From Flavobacteriales bacterium UBA1494 (GTDB lineage Bacteria; Bacteroidota; Bacteroidia; Flavobacteriales_E; Vicingaceae): 64,000 bases of DNA. Under the pieces are notes generated by a model. That model was not told where the DNA came from, did not search any database, and worked only from the letters and a program-made list of their open reading frames with translations. The stretch covers positions 1 to 64,000 of the forward strand of contig CAJJAT010000012.1 in assembly GCA_905182175.1 (NCBI GenBank), written 5' to 3'. The first letter of the stretch is position 1. Each line of letters begins with the position of its first letter. Made by a program: the position numbers and the translations under genes. Shown here one piece after another: positions 8,449 to 19,391 of the stretch.

Positions 8449-9393
8449 ATGAATTTTCAACAACTAGAATATGTCTTAGCAGTTCACCGGACCAAACATT
8501 TTGGCAAGGCCGCTGAAAGCTGCAACATCACTCAAGCTACTTTAAGTGCAATGATTAAAAAGCTAGAGAAAGAATTATCAATTCTAATATTTGATCGCAG
8601 TCACCACCCCATTCAAACAACAGATGAAGGAAATTTATTGTTAAAAAAAGCTGAAGACATTTTAGCAAAGCAGCAAGAATTGTTTCAATTATGTGAAATG
8701 GACACATCCGAAATGGTGGGCGAAATCCGATTGGGAGTTATTCCAACCGTCGCGAATTCTCTTTTAGCATTATTCTTACCAAGTCTATTAAAACAGAACC
8801 CAAAACTTAAACTCATTATTTCTGAAATCACGACAGATCAAATTCTATATCAACTGTCACACAACCAACTAGATTTTGGAATACTCTCTACTCCTATTGA
8901 AGATCTAAGCGAAGCGTATGAGGAACAGATATTGTACTATGAAGCAATGATGGTTTATGGTATATCCAACAGTGAAAAGGGCTTTGTAAGTTCAAAAGAC
9001 GTTGAAAACAAAAAGGTTTGGTTACTAGAAGAAGGACATTGCTTTAGAAGTCAAAGCATGACTTTATGTAAGATACGAGAGAAAAAGGAGCAGTCCGGCA
9101 ACTTGCAATTCAAAAGCAACTCATTTGAAACCTTGTTAAATTTAAGCGACCAAATGGGCGGATTGACCTTAGTTCCTGAATTGTATTACAATAACCTCTC
9201 ATCGAAAAGAAAATCAAAAACTCAGTTTTTTCAAAAACCAATACCTGTTCGCGAGATTAGCTTGTTGGCAATTAAACCCATTTCAAAGAAGCGCAGCATG
9301 CAAAAATTAGCAGATCTGATTCAAAAAATCGTGCAACCACAATTGAAAACTGCGAAGTTTAAAAATAAGGACTTAAACATAATCGGTATTTAA
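8449..9393 (+). CDS. oxyR: OxyR, hydrogen peroxide-sensing LysR-type regulator
   Basis: A 314-residue LysR-type protein. An N-terminal winged helix-turn-helix (MNFQQLEYVLAVHRTKHFGK, then AAESCNITQATLSAMIKKLE) is followed by a substrate-binding-like effector domain. Cys198 and Cys207, in GHCFRSQSMTLC, have exactly the 9-residue spacing and local context of the redox pair Cys199/Cys208 of E. coli OxyR, so this is a peroxide sensor. The start is fixed by the canonical LysR N-terminus. It is divergent from the peroxiredoxin gene, and a double OxyR site touches its start codon, which implies autorepression. KatG and Dps elsewhere in the window are plausible targets. Confidence 0.92.
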   Translation: MNFQQLEYVLAVHRTKHFGKAAESCNITQATLSAMIKKLEKELSILIFDRSHHPIQTTDEGNLLLKKAEDILAKQQELFQLCEMDTSEMVGEIRLGVIPTVANSLLALFLPSLLKQNPKLKLIISEITTDQILYQLSHNQLDFGILSTPIEDLSEAYEEQILYYEAMMVYGISNSEKGFVSSKDVENKKVWLLEEGHCFRSQSMTLCKIREKKEQSGNLQFKSNSFETLLNLSDQMGGLTLVPELYYNNLSSKRKSKTQFFQKPIPVREISLLAIKPISKKRSMQKLADLIQKIVQPQLKTAKFKNKDLNIIGI

Positions 9394-9518
9394 GCTGATT
9401 TTTACTGTTAAATGCTTAATTTTTAGATTAATTGAAGTCATCTGGAATGTAGACCATAGAAGAGAGGTAAATTTATTGTTTGCTTAAAAATTAAAAATTG
9501 AAGATTAACCATTGAATT

Positions 9519-10316
9519 ATGTGCGGTAGATATGTCATTGTTAGCAAAGTTGAAGTAATTGAAAAGAAGTTCAATGCGAAGAGTGAAGTTACATTCGAGC
9601 CAAATTTTAATGTTTCAGCAGGTGTGAATGCTCCAATTATTACGAGCGATGATCCTCATAAAATACAATTGTCACATTTTGGTTTCACTCCTTCCTTCGC
9701 TCAAAAAAAAACGTACTTGTTAAATGCCAGAGCTGAAGGAGACCATAATTTAGAAAACAGATCAAATTTTACAGGTGCTAAAGGAATTATTAAAAAACCC
9801 TATTTCAGAAAAGCCATTCGCTCTCAGCGTTGCTTAGTAATTGCAGATGCTTTTATTGAAGGTACTAGCACCAATAAATTGAACGAGCCTTATTTAGTTT
9901 ATCTAAAAGATAAAAAGAGACCCTTTGCTTTTGCAGGAATTTACGATGAGTGGTTGGATTCAAGTACCGGAGAATTACATCTAAATTTCGCCATCATAAC
10001 CTGTCCTCCAAATCAGCTCATGGGAAAAATTCAGCACCACAGGATGCCAGTAATTTTACCCGAAGAGTTCTACAACGAATACTTGAATTTGGATCTCCCA
10101 CTGAGTGATATAACGAGTCTATTAAAAAGCTATCCGTCAGATCAAATGAATGCTTATAAAATAGCGCCTGCCATTAAAAACCCAAAAAACAATGCAAAAG
10201 AATTTATACAGCCAGTTTCTGAATGGGTTCAAATAGAAACGGAACTAAAAATTACCAATCAAATTAATCTATTTGAAATGGGAAAAAGTCGAGCGAAGCG
10301 AAATAGAAACTCTTAG
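9519..10316 (+). CDS. SRAP-domain protein (YedK/HMCES family)
   Basis: A 265-residue protein beginning MCGRY. Cys2, exposed after removal of Met1, forms a thiazolidine crosslink with abasic sites in single-stranded DNA in this family. Other family motifs are LNARAE (about residue 68), RCLVIADAFIEG (the usual FYEW is FIEG but Glu is kept) and HHRMPVIL. The C-terminal tail is basic (KSRAKRNRN). It protects abasic sites during replication. The gene appears monocistronic; a weak hairpin (10322-10344) follows. It lies upstream of the ribonucleotide reductase operon, but a riboswitch leader separates them. Confidence 0.92.
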   Translation: MCGRYVIVSKVEVIEKKFNAKSEVTFEPNFNVSAGVNAPIITSDDPHKIQLSHFGFTPSFAQKKTYLLNARAEGDHNLENRSNFTGAKGIIKKPYFRKAIRSQRCLVIADAFIEGTSTNKLNEPYLVYLKDKKRPFAFAGIYDEWLDSSTGELHLNFAIITCPPNQLMGKIQHHRMPVILPEEFYNEYLNLDLPLSDITSLLKSYPSDQMNAYKIAPAIKNPKNNAKEFIQPVSEWVQIETELKITNQINLFEMGKSRAKRNRNS

Positions 10317-10321
10317 CGAAC

Positions 10322-10344
10322 TTAGAACAACCCCAAAGTTCTAA
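10322..10344 (+). terminator. Weak hairpin after the SRAP gene
   Basis: TTAGAAC (10322-10328) pairs with GTTCTAA (10338-10344) around a 9-nt loop. There is no strong T tract, so termination is uncertain. Confidence 0.35.
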
Positions 10345-10529
10345 CGTCCACAAGTCCAATAATTAAGCGTCAAAATTATTAGAGTAGACGGTTATTATTT
10401 AAATGAAATTAGCAAAAGTTTACGATATTATACTCTAATTAACAATTACTTACAGCAAATTGTTAATAACTGCTGAATAATAAAATTTATACGCTCTACA
10501 TTAAACTTTCATTTGAGACTATGTTTGAA

Positions 10530-10705
10530 TCCGCAAAAAGGTTACAGAAATGTAACAAGAGGGAATTAGGTGAGACTCCTAGACAGTACCCGCTGCTGTA
10601 ACAACCAAAATGTTTTGGATATTATTCCACTTTCAACACTCAAACTTGGAGGGAAGGAGTTCAAAACGGTTGAAGTCAGAAGACCTGCCTTTTAGCAATT
10701 GTTAA
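10530..10705 (+). ncRNA. Cobalamin riboswitch
   Basis: The core landmarks of the cobalamin riboswitch occur in order: GAGGGAATTAGGTGAGACTCC (first core; 10559 onward), CAGTACCCGCTGCTGTAAC, and the B12-box segment AGTCAGAAGACCTGCC ending at 10689. It lies 115 bp or more upstream of nrdB on the same strand. Cobalamin binding normally lowers expression of the downstream genes. The outer boundaries are approximate. Confidence 0.9.
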
Positions 10706-10819
10706 ACCGCTTTCGGGAATAAAAGCAGAGACAATGCTCAGGTATGTAACATTTTACTTTTTTGTAAGAAGAGCACCCTGTTCTTGTCCCTATTATTCTC
10801 CTAGCACAAAAAAAATGCT

Positions 10820-11797
10820 ATGAGTAACATATTTAAAAAAAGAACCAATTACAAACCTTTCGAATACCCCGAAGTTTTGGAGTTTACAGAGGCAATCAAC
10901 AAGTCATTTTGGGTGCACTCAGAAGTTGACTTTACTGCAGATGTTCAAGATTTTCATGCCTATCTAAGTAGAAATGAAAAACAGGTCATTAAAAAAAGTT
11001 TATTGGCAATTGCACAAATTGAGGTAAACGTAAAATCCTTTTGGGGAAGCCTTTACAACCACTTACCGAAACCTGAGTTTAATGGCTTAGGAAGTACATT
11101 TGCCGAATGCGAGTTCCGTCATTCTGAAGCCTATTCGCAATTGTTATCTGTTCTAGGTTACAACGATGAATTTGAAGAATTAGTGGAAGTACCAGCAATT
11201 CAAGAACGAATTAAGTACTTAAGTAAAGCTCTTTCTCATGCTAAATCTGATGATCCAAGGCAATATGTTTTTTCATTAATCCTGTTTTCGATTCTGATAG
11301 AGAATGTATCACTTTTCAGTCAGTTTGGAATTGTTCTTTCATTTACTAGGTTTAAGGGCGTGATGAAAAATGTAAGTAATATTATTGGATGGACCTCTGT
11401 GGATGAGCAAATTCACGCAAATGCGGGCATTTACATTGTGAACAAGATAAGAGAGGAATTTCCTGAGTTTTTCGATGAGGAAACGATTGAAGAGATTAAG
11501 CACATTGTAACGGATAGTATCATTGCTGAGTCCAAGATATTGGATTGGATATTTGAAGATGGTGAATTAGAAATGGTATCTAAAAAGGACCTACTCAACT
11601 TTATGAAGTACAGAGCTGATGAAAGTTTAGAAAAAATTGGTTTGGACAAAATCTTCAACGTTACAGCAGAGGATTATCAGCCAATGTCATGGTTTGAAGA
11701 GGAAATTTTTGCAAATAGTTTAGATGATTTCTTTGCAAAAAGACCTGTAGAATACACCAAGCACGACAAGAGTATTTCTGCCTCAGATTTATTTTAA
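10820..11797 (+). CDS. nrdB: Class I ribonucleotide reductase, beta (radical) subunit
   Basis: A 325-residue ferritin-like R2 protein. Metal ligands are visible as Glu68 (AIAQIEVN), Glu98 and His101 (ECEFRHSEAY), Glu161 (LIENVSLF) and Glu196/His199 (SVDEQIHA). Tyr105 sits four residues after the first His ligand, the position of the radical tyrosine, so it looks like a tyrosyl-radical enzyme. It generates the radical that NrdA uses to reduce ribonucleotides. It is first in an operon with a thioesterase (1-bp gap) and nrdA, behind a cobalamin riboswitch. Class I enzymes do not need B12, so the switch suggests a B12-dependent class II enzyme elsewhere in the genome. Confidence 0.93.
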   Translation: MSNIFKKRTNYKPFEYPEVLEFTEAINKSFWVHSEVDFTADVQDFHAYLSRNEKQVIKKSLLAIAQIEVNVKSFWGSLYNHLPKPEFNGLGSTFAECEFRHSEAYSQLLSVLGYNDEFEELVEVPAIQERIKYLSKALSHAKSDDPRQYVFSLILFSILIENVSLFSQFGIVLSFTRFKGVMKNVSNIIGWTSVDEQIHANAGIYIVNKIREEFPEFFDEETIEEIKHIVTDSIIAESKILDWIFEDGELEMVSKKDLLNFMKYRADESLEKIGLDKIFNVTAEDYQPMSWFEEEIFANSLDDFFAKRPVEYTKHDKSISASDLF

Positions 11798-11798
11798 A

Positions 11799-12188
11799 AT
11801 GACAACGGAAATAGAAAAGAGAATTGCCGAGTCAGAAACAAGCGTTTTTAAGGTTGTGTTTCCGAACACCACAAATCATTACGACACGTTATTTGGTGGC
11901 ACAGCGATGTATTTAATGGACGAGGTTGCATTTATCACTGCTACCCGATTCAGCAGAAAGCGAGTGGTAACTCTTTCTTCCAACAAAATAAATTTTCATG
12001 AACCTATTCCTGCAGATACAATTATTGAATTGAAAGGGAAAGTAGTGAGAATTGGGAATACAAGTTTAGACGTTGAAGTAGAAATTTTTCAAGAAGAAAT
12101 GTACATCAACAAGAGGAAAAGATCGATTAGAGGAGTTTTCACCTTCGTTGCAATCGACGACAATAGAAAACCCATACAAGTTATTTAA
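11799..12188 (+). CDS. Acyl-CoA thioesterase (hotdog fold)
   Basis: A 129-residue single hotdog domain. The signature is HYDTLFGGTAMYLMDEVAF with the catalytic-type Asp, followed by VVTLSSNKINFHEPIPADT and a strand-rich C-terminus. It resembles the YciA/BFIT-type acyl-CoA hydrolases, which cleave acyl-CoA to free acid and CoA. Its ATG is 1 bp after the nrdB stop and it ends 11 bp before nrdA. It is therefore co-transcribed with, and probably translationally coupled to, ribonucleotide reductase under B12 control. No mechanistic link between the activities is evident; it may be an operon passenger or a repair/housekeeping enzyme. Confidence 0.87.
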   Translation: MTTEIEKRIAESETSVFKVVFPNTTNHYDTLFGGTAMYLMDEVAFITATRFSRKRVVTLSSNKINFHEPIPADTIIELKGKVVRIGNTSLDVEVEIFQEEMYINKRKRSIRGVFTFVAIDDNRKPIQVI

Positions 12189-12199
12189 CCGCAGGATTA

Positions 12200-13846
12200 A
12201 TGGAAAGATTATGGTGGCTGAACGATGAGAGTCAGCAAGTATTAAATAGAGGGTATCTTTTAAAAGGTGAAACGGTAACTACTGCCATTGAAAGAATTGC
12301 CAATGCTGCCGCAAAAAGGTTGTATAAACCTGAACTAGCAGAAGCTTTTATTGAAATGATTGAGAAAGGTTGGATGAGTCTAAGTTCTCCAATTTGGGCT
12401 AACATGGGAACCGAAAGAGGTTTGCCTATTTCTTGCTTTAATGTGCATGTTCCAGATAAAATTGAGGGCATAACACACAAACTCGGAGAAGTAATTATGC
12501 AAACCAAAATTGGTGGTGGAACATCTGGTTATTTTGGCGAGCTACGAGAAAGAGGAAGTGCTGTTACTGATAACGGAAAAAGTAGCGGGGCGGTTAGTTT
12601 TATGAAGTTATTTGATACTGCGATGGACACCATTTCTCAAGGGGGTGTTAGAAGAGGTGCTTTTGCAGCATATTTAGACATAGATCATCCAGATATCGGG
12701 GAGTTTTTAAAGATTAAAAGCATTGGAAGTCCAATTCAAAACTTATTCTACGCTGTTTGTGTATCTGATTTTTGGATGCAAGACATGATAGATGGAGATA
12801 CGGAGAAAAGGGCAACTTGGGCAAAAGTGATTGAAAGTCGTCAGCAAAAAGGCTTGCCTTACATTTTCTTCAGTGACAATGTAAATCGCAACAAACCGGA
12901 TGTTTACAAAGATAAAAAGATGCGCATCAATGCGAGTAACCTTTGTTCAGAGATTGCTTTGCCTTCGTCTAAAGAGGAGTCATTCATTTGCTGCCTATCT
13001 TCCATGAATTTAGAATTGTACGATGAATGGAAAGACACGGAAGCAGTTAAACTTGCTATTTACTTTTTAGACGCTGTTTTACAGGAGTTCATTGTTAAAA
13101 CCGAAGATGATTATTATTTGGCTTCTGCAAATAGATTTGCTAAAAGACACCGAGCTTTGGGACTAGGCGTAATGGGTTGGCACTCCTATTTACAAAAGAA
13201 CCGCATTCCATTCGAAGGCTTGGTAGCAAAGCAAAAGACAACAGAAATTTTCAAAGACATTCACGATAAAGCCTATAAAGCAAGTGAAGATTTAGCTCGA
13301 ATTTACGGCGAACCTGAGTTGTTGAAAGATTACGGTAGAAGAAATACCACATTATTGGCGGTTGCACCCACCACCACATCTTCTGCTATTTTGGGCCAAG
13401 CTTCACCTGGAATTGAGCCTTTTAGCAGTAACTATTACAAAGCTGGTTTGGCGAAAGGAAACTTTATGCGAAAAAACAAGTACCTAAAGGAACTTTTGAA
13501 TGAAAAAGGCATAAATGACGAGGAAACGTGGAGAAGTATTATGCTAAACCATGGGAGCGTTCAACACTTAAAGGAATTAACAGCTGAGGAAAAAGCGGTT
13601 TTTAAAACCTTTAAAGAAATCAGTCAATTGGAAATTATACAACAAGCTTCAATTCGTCAAAAATACATTGACCAAGCACAAAGTTTGAATTTAAATATTC
13701 CTTCAACTTTACCCATTAAAGAAGTGAACAAGCTTATGATTGAAGCTTGGAAATTAGGAGTAAAAACACTCTATTACCAACGAAGTCAAAGCGTTTCTAA
13801 AGAATTTGTTGCCAACATGGTGAATTGCTCTAGCTGCGAAGCTTAG
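12200..13846 (+). CDS. nrdA: Class I ribonucleotide reductase, alpha (catalytic) subunit, short form
   Basis: A 548-residue R1 protein. Cys79 (PISCFNVHV) and the Cys of NASNLCSEI are the active-site pair/radical region. Substrate-loop motifs include GGGTSGYFGELRERGS and GGVRRGAFAAYL. YYQRSQS near the C-terminus carries the radical-transfer tyrosines. The C-terminal NCSSCEA provides the redox-exchange cysteines Cys543 and Cys546 that accept electrons from thioredoxin. The protein starts directly with the helical domain and lacks the N-terminal ATP-cone, so it should lack the usual dATP activity switch, at least in the alpha subunit. It is last in the riboswitch-controlled operon and is followed by a strong terminator. 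Confidence 0.93.
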   Translation: MERLWWLNDESQQVLNRGYLLKGETVTTAIERIANAAAKRLYKPELAEAFIEMIEKGWMSLSSPIWANMGTERGLPISCFNVHVPDKIEGITHKLGEVIMQTKIGGGTSGYFGELRERGSAVTDNGKSSGAVSFMKLFDTAMDTISQGGVRRGAFAAYLDIDHPDIGEFLKIKSIGSPIQNLFYAVCVSDFWMQDMIDGDTEKRATWAKVIESRQQKGLPYIFFSDNVNRNKPDVYKDKKMRINASNLCSEIALPSSKEESFICCLSSMNLELYDEWKDTEAVKLAIYFLDAVLQEFIVKTEDDYYLASANRFAKRHRALGLGVMGWHSYLQKNRIPFEGLVAKQKTTEIFKDIHDKAYKASEDLARIYGEPELLKDYGRRNTTLLAVAPTTTSSAILGQASPGIEPFSSNYYKAGLAKGNFMRKNKYLKELLNEKGINDEETWRSIMLNHGSVQHLKELTAEEKAVFKTFKEISQLEIIQQASIRQKYIDQAQSLNLNIPSTLPIKEVNKLMIEAWKLGVKTLYYQRSQSVSKEFVANMVNCSSCEA

Positions 13847-13864
13847 CGGACAAACAGATAGATT

Positions 13865-13901
13865 GGGGAGTTGTTACAAATTGTAGCAACTCCCCTTTTT
13901 T
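13865..13901 (+). terminator. Rho-independent terminator of the nrd operon
   Basis: GGGGAGTTG (13865-13873) pairs exactly with CAACTCCCC (13887-13895), followed at once by six T. It lies 19 bp after the nrdA stop. Confidence 0.92.
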
Positions 13902-13970
13902 GTTCCCGACAAATACCTGTCATACCAACCGAGATCCGAAATTCAAGCAATTTCTATAAATTGCAAATTC

Positions 13971-14342
13971 ATGAGATTGTTAGGCAATATAATTTGGTTC
14001 ACATTTGGCGGTGTATTTATTGCCCTTGAATACTTTGTCGCCAGCTTTTTACTGTGCCTCACTATTGTTGGAATACCTTTTGGCATTCAAACTTTTAAGC
14101 TAGGATTATTGGTGCTTTGGCCTTTTGGGAAAACAATTAAAGAAAAAGAAAACACGAGTGGTTGCCTGTCCATTTTTATGAATGTTTGGTGGATTATTTT
14201 TGGCGGCTTAGCCATTTGTATTTCGCATCTTTTTATGGGAGTCCTGTTCTCTATTACTATTGTTGGCTTGCCTTTTGGAAGGCAACATTTTAAATTAGCC
14301 GGATTGGCATTGGTGCCGTTTGGAAAAGAAATTATATCCTAA
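13971..14342 (+). CDS. YccF-domain inner membrane protein
   Basis: A 123-residue membrane protein with two YccF (DUF307) repeats. Each has an aromatic-rich membrane helix followed by TIVGIPFG or TIVGLPFG and a short WPFGK/VPFGK turn (LLCLTIVGIPFGIQTFKLG; ITIVGLPFGRQHFKLA). The duplicated repeat and length are normal for the family. The molecular role is unknown. The stop codon shares its last base with the ATG of the downstream acetyltransferase (TAATG), so the two are coupled. Confidence 0.85.
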   Translation: MRLLGNIIWFTFGGVFIALEYFVASFLLCLTIVGIPFGIQTFKLGLLVLWPFGKTIKEKENTSGCLSIFMNVWWIIFGGLAICISHLFMGVLFSITIVGLPFGRQHFKLAGLALVPFGKEIIS

Positions 14343-14800
14343 TGATTATACGAACAGCAGGCATTGAAGACATTGACCAATTGGAATTCCTTTTTGACGA
14401 GTACAGATCGTTTTACGGCAAAAAAACAGATAGAAACAAGGGAAGGAAATTTCTTACAAGTAGAATAGAGAATAATGAATCTGAAATCTACATATGTGAA
14501 TTGAAAGACAAAACGCTAGCCGGTTTCGTCCAATTATACCCTTACTTCTCTTCTACCAACTTAAAAAGGTTGTGGATGTTAAATGACTTATTTGTAAAAC
14601 CTTTGCACAGGGGAAAAGGAATTTCAGTTGAATTAATTGAAAGAGCACAAAAATTAGCGAAAGAAACCAACGCTCATGCGTTAATGCTTGAAACTGGAAA
14701 GGACAACAATATTGGAAACAAACTTTACCCAAAAACCGGCTTCAAACTTTACGGTGATGTTAATTTTTACGAATGGCTAAATCCTGAAAATAGCAAATAG
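14342..14800 (+). CDS. GNAT-family N-acetyltransferase
   Basis: A 152-residue GNAT domain. Motif A, LNDLFVKPLHRGKGISVELI, contains the acetyl-CoA pyrophosphate-binding loop HRGKGI. The C-terminal ALMLETGKDNNIGNKLYPKT, GF(K)LY pattern is typical of motif B. The acceptor cannot be predicted. It is translationally coupled (1-bp overlap) to the YccF-type membrane protein. Confidence 0.88.
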   Translation: MIIRTAGIEDIDQLEFLFDEYRSFYGKKTDRNKGRKFLTSRIENNESEIYICELKDKTLAGFVQLYPYFSSTNLKRLWMLNDLFVKPLHRGKGISVELIERAQKLAKETNAHALMLETGKDNNIGNKLYPKTGFKLYGDVNFYEWLNPENSK

Positions 14801-14956
14801 AGTGTTGTTTTGTAGCACTGAATGCGAGCTGCGCTAATGTTGATCAAAATAAGGATACACCGACACCTTTCAGACTGCACTATAAGGAGTGTGCCCCTTT
14901 CGCATTTTACATAAAACGCTAAGTCTATACTTGGCGGAATAAACATTCTACTGTAA

Positions 14957-14975
14957 AAAGAGCGACTGATCGCTC
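14957..14975 (-). terminator. Rho-independent terminator of katG
   Basis: On the minus strand GAGCGA, a CTGA-complement 4-nt loop, then TCGCTC is followed immediately by TTTTT. It lies about 35 bp beyond the katG stop. Confidence 0.82.
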
Positions 14976-15008
14976 AATCGCCCTAACAAGTCATTGTTTT
15001 GTATGCTT

Positions 15009-17809
<2,801 letters not shown>

Positions 17810-18400
17810 ATGAAAATGAGTATCGACGATTCAATTTTAGCCGAAGTATTTAAAGACATTTCTTTTTCTTCGGAAGAAACGACTCTGATCGAATCTAAAT
17901 TCGAAAAAATAGAGTTGACAAAAGGCATCATCTTGTTGAGGGCAGATGAGACTGTGTTGAATCAATATTACGTTCAAAAGGGTTGTTTAAGAACATACTA
18001 TATAGATAGCAAAGGGAAAGAACATACCTTACAATTTGCTATTAACGATTGGTGGATCAGTGACTATACGGCCTACTTTTCATCAACAAAAGCGATCATG
18101 AACATCGAATGCATTCAGGATGCTACCTTGTACAAGATTTCCAAAAAGAACATAGACCGTTTGATTCAAGAAACTCCACGATTAGAAACCTTCTTTAGAA
18201 AGAAGATGGAAAAAGCTTTTGCAAGTTTTCAAAAAAGAATTCTAGCAAGCTTGTCACAGTCTGCGAAAGAAAGGTACATCACTTTTAGAAGTTCCTATCC
18301 TAATATCGACCAAAGCATAAAAAATTACCACGTCGCCTCCTACTTAGGAATTACAACGGAAAGTTTAAGTAGAATAAGAAAAGAATTGACGCATTCTTGA
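17810..18400 (+). CDS. Crp/Fnr-family transcriptional regulator
   Basis: A 196-residue regulator. Residues about 25-115 form a cyclic-nucleotide-binding-like beta barrel (KGIILLRADETVLNQYYVQK, then GCLRTYYID). A long dimerisation helix follows, and the C-terminal helix-turn-helix is YHVASYLGITTESLSRIRKE. The cAMP phosphate-binding Arg motif and Fnr-type cysteines are not apparent, as is usual for Bacteroidota members, so the effector is unknown. The gene precedes a DJ-1/PfpI protein on the same strand (170-bp gap), a possible target. Confidence 0.87.
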   Translation: MKMSIDDSILAEVFKDISFSSEETTLIESKFEKIELTKGIILLRADETVLNQYYVQKGCLRTYYIDSKGKEHTLQFAINDWWISDYTAYFSSTKAIMNIECIQDATLYKISKKNIDRLIQETPRLETFFRKKMEKAFASFQKRILASLSQSAKERYITFRSSYPNIDQSIKNYHVASYLGITTESLSRIRKELTHS

Positions 18401-18571
18401 GTTTATTACCATACATCAATTTTTAAGATTTCTGTAACCTATAATTTTGTTTTAATAATAAGAAATGTTGTTAGAATAAAAAGTTAGCCTCCTGCTTCAA
18501 TTTGTAAAAAGCAGGGAACGGAAACAATTAAATTCTTAAAAAGTAAAATGTAAACTCATAAATAAAAATCG

Positions 18572-19252
18572 ATGAAAAAAGTATTATTTGTATTAACCAG
18601 TCACGAAGATTTAGGAAATACCGGAGAAAAAACAGGATTTTGGATTGAAGAATTTGCAGCCCCTTACTACATGTTGAAAGAGGAAGGAATTGAAATTACC
18701 TTGGCATCTCCTAAAGGAGGACAACCTCCAATTGATCCCAAAAGTAATGAGCCTGACTTCCAGACTCCTGCTACAGTTAGATTTAATAAAGACAAAGAAA
18801 CGCAAGAGGTTTTGTCTAACACAGTAAAATTGGAAACCGTAAATCAGAAGGATTTTGATGCTGTGTTTTATCCAGGTGGACATGGTCCAATGTGGGATTT
18901 AGCTGAGGATAAAAATTCAATTGCTTTAATTGAAGATTTTTACTCCAACAACAAAACTGTTGCCGCTGTTTGTCACGCTCCTGCTGTTTTTAAAAACACA
19001 AAAAACACAGATGGAACGCCACTAGTTAAGGGTAAAAAAGTAACTGGATTTACAAACGGTGAAGAAGATGCTGTTCAATTAACTTCTGTTGTGCCTTTTT
19101 TAATTGAAGACATGATGAAAGACAACGGCGCTATTTATTCTAAGAAAGCAGATTGGAATCCTTACGCGGTTGAAGATGGCTTATTGATTACCGGCCAAAA
19201 CCCTGCTTCTTCTGAATTGGTTGCTGAAATTTTATTGAAAAGGTTGAAGTAA
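18572..19252 (+). CDS. DJ-1/PfpI-superfamily protein (type 1 glutamine amidotransferase-like)
   Basis: A 226-residue flavodoxin-like alpha/beta protein. The nucleophile-elbow Cys134 is in AAVCHAPAVF, followed by His135, with a Glu at position 26 or 27 (GFWIEEF) as the acidic partner and GGHGPMWDL as the oxyanion-region loop. This matches the Hsp31-like/YhbO-type branch, linked to glyoxal detoxification or protein-damage repair. It is cytoplasmic. It follows the Crp/Fnr regulator and converges on the decarboxylase gene, with a 50-bp perfect palindrome between them. Confidence 0.88.
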   Translation: MKKVLFVLTSHEDLGNTGEKTGFWIEEFAAPYYMLKEEGIEITLASPKGGQPPIDPKSNEPDFQTPATVRFNKDKETQEVLSNTVKLETVNQKDFDAVFYPGGHGPMWDLAEDKNSIALIEDFYSNNKTVAAVCHAPAVFKNTKNTDGTPLVKGKKVTGFTNGEEDAVQLTSVVPFLIEDMMKDNGAIYSKKADWNPYAVEDGLLITGQNPASSELVAEILLKRLK

Positions 19253-19266
19253 GATCAACTTTAATA

Positions 19267-19316
19267 AAATAATTGGAGCGGAATTGAACTTAAGTTCAAT
19301 TCCGCTCCAATTATTT
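19267..19316. terminator. 50-bp perfect palindrome between convergent genes
   Basis: Bases 19267-19291 are the exact reverse complement of 19292-19316 with no spacer. The GC-richer core is GGAGCGGAATTGAACTT. In RNA either strand would fold into a stem of about 23 bp. It lies 14 bp after the DJ-1/PfpI stop and about 75 bp beyond the decarboxylase stop, so a bidirectional terminator is the likely role. Confidence 0.85.
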
Positions 19317-19391
19317 ACTGTATTGTTACGATTCAAGATGGTTCAGCAAATAAGGTCTTATGCACCTGTAACTTAAGTGAATTCGATCGTT

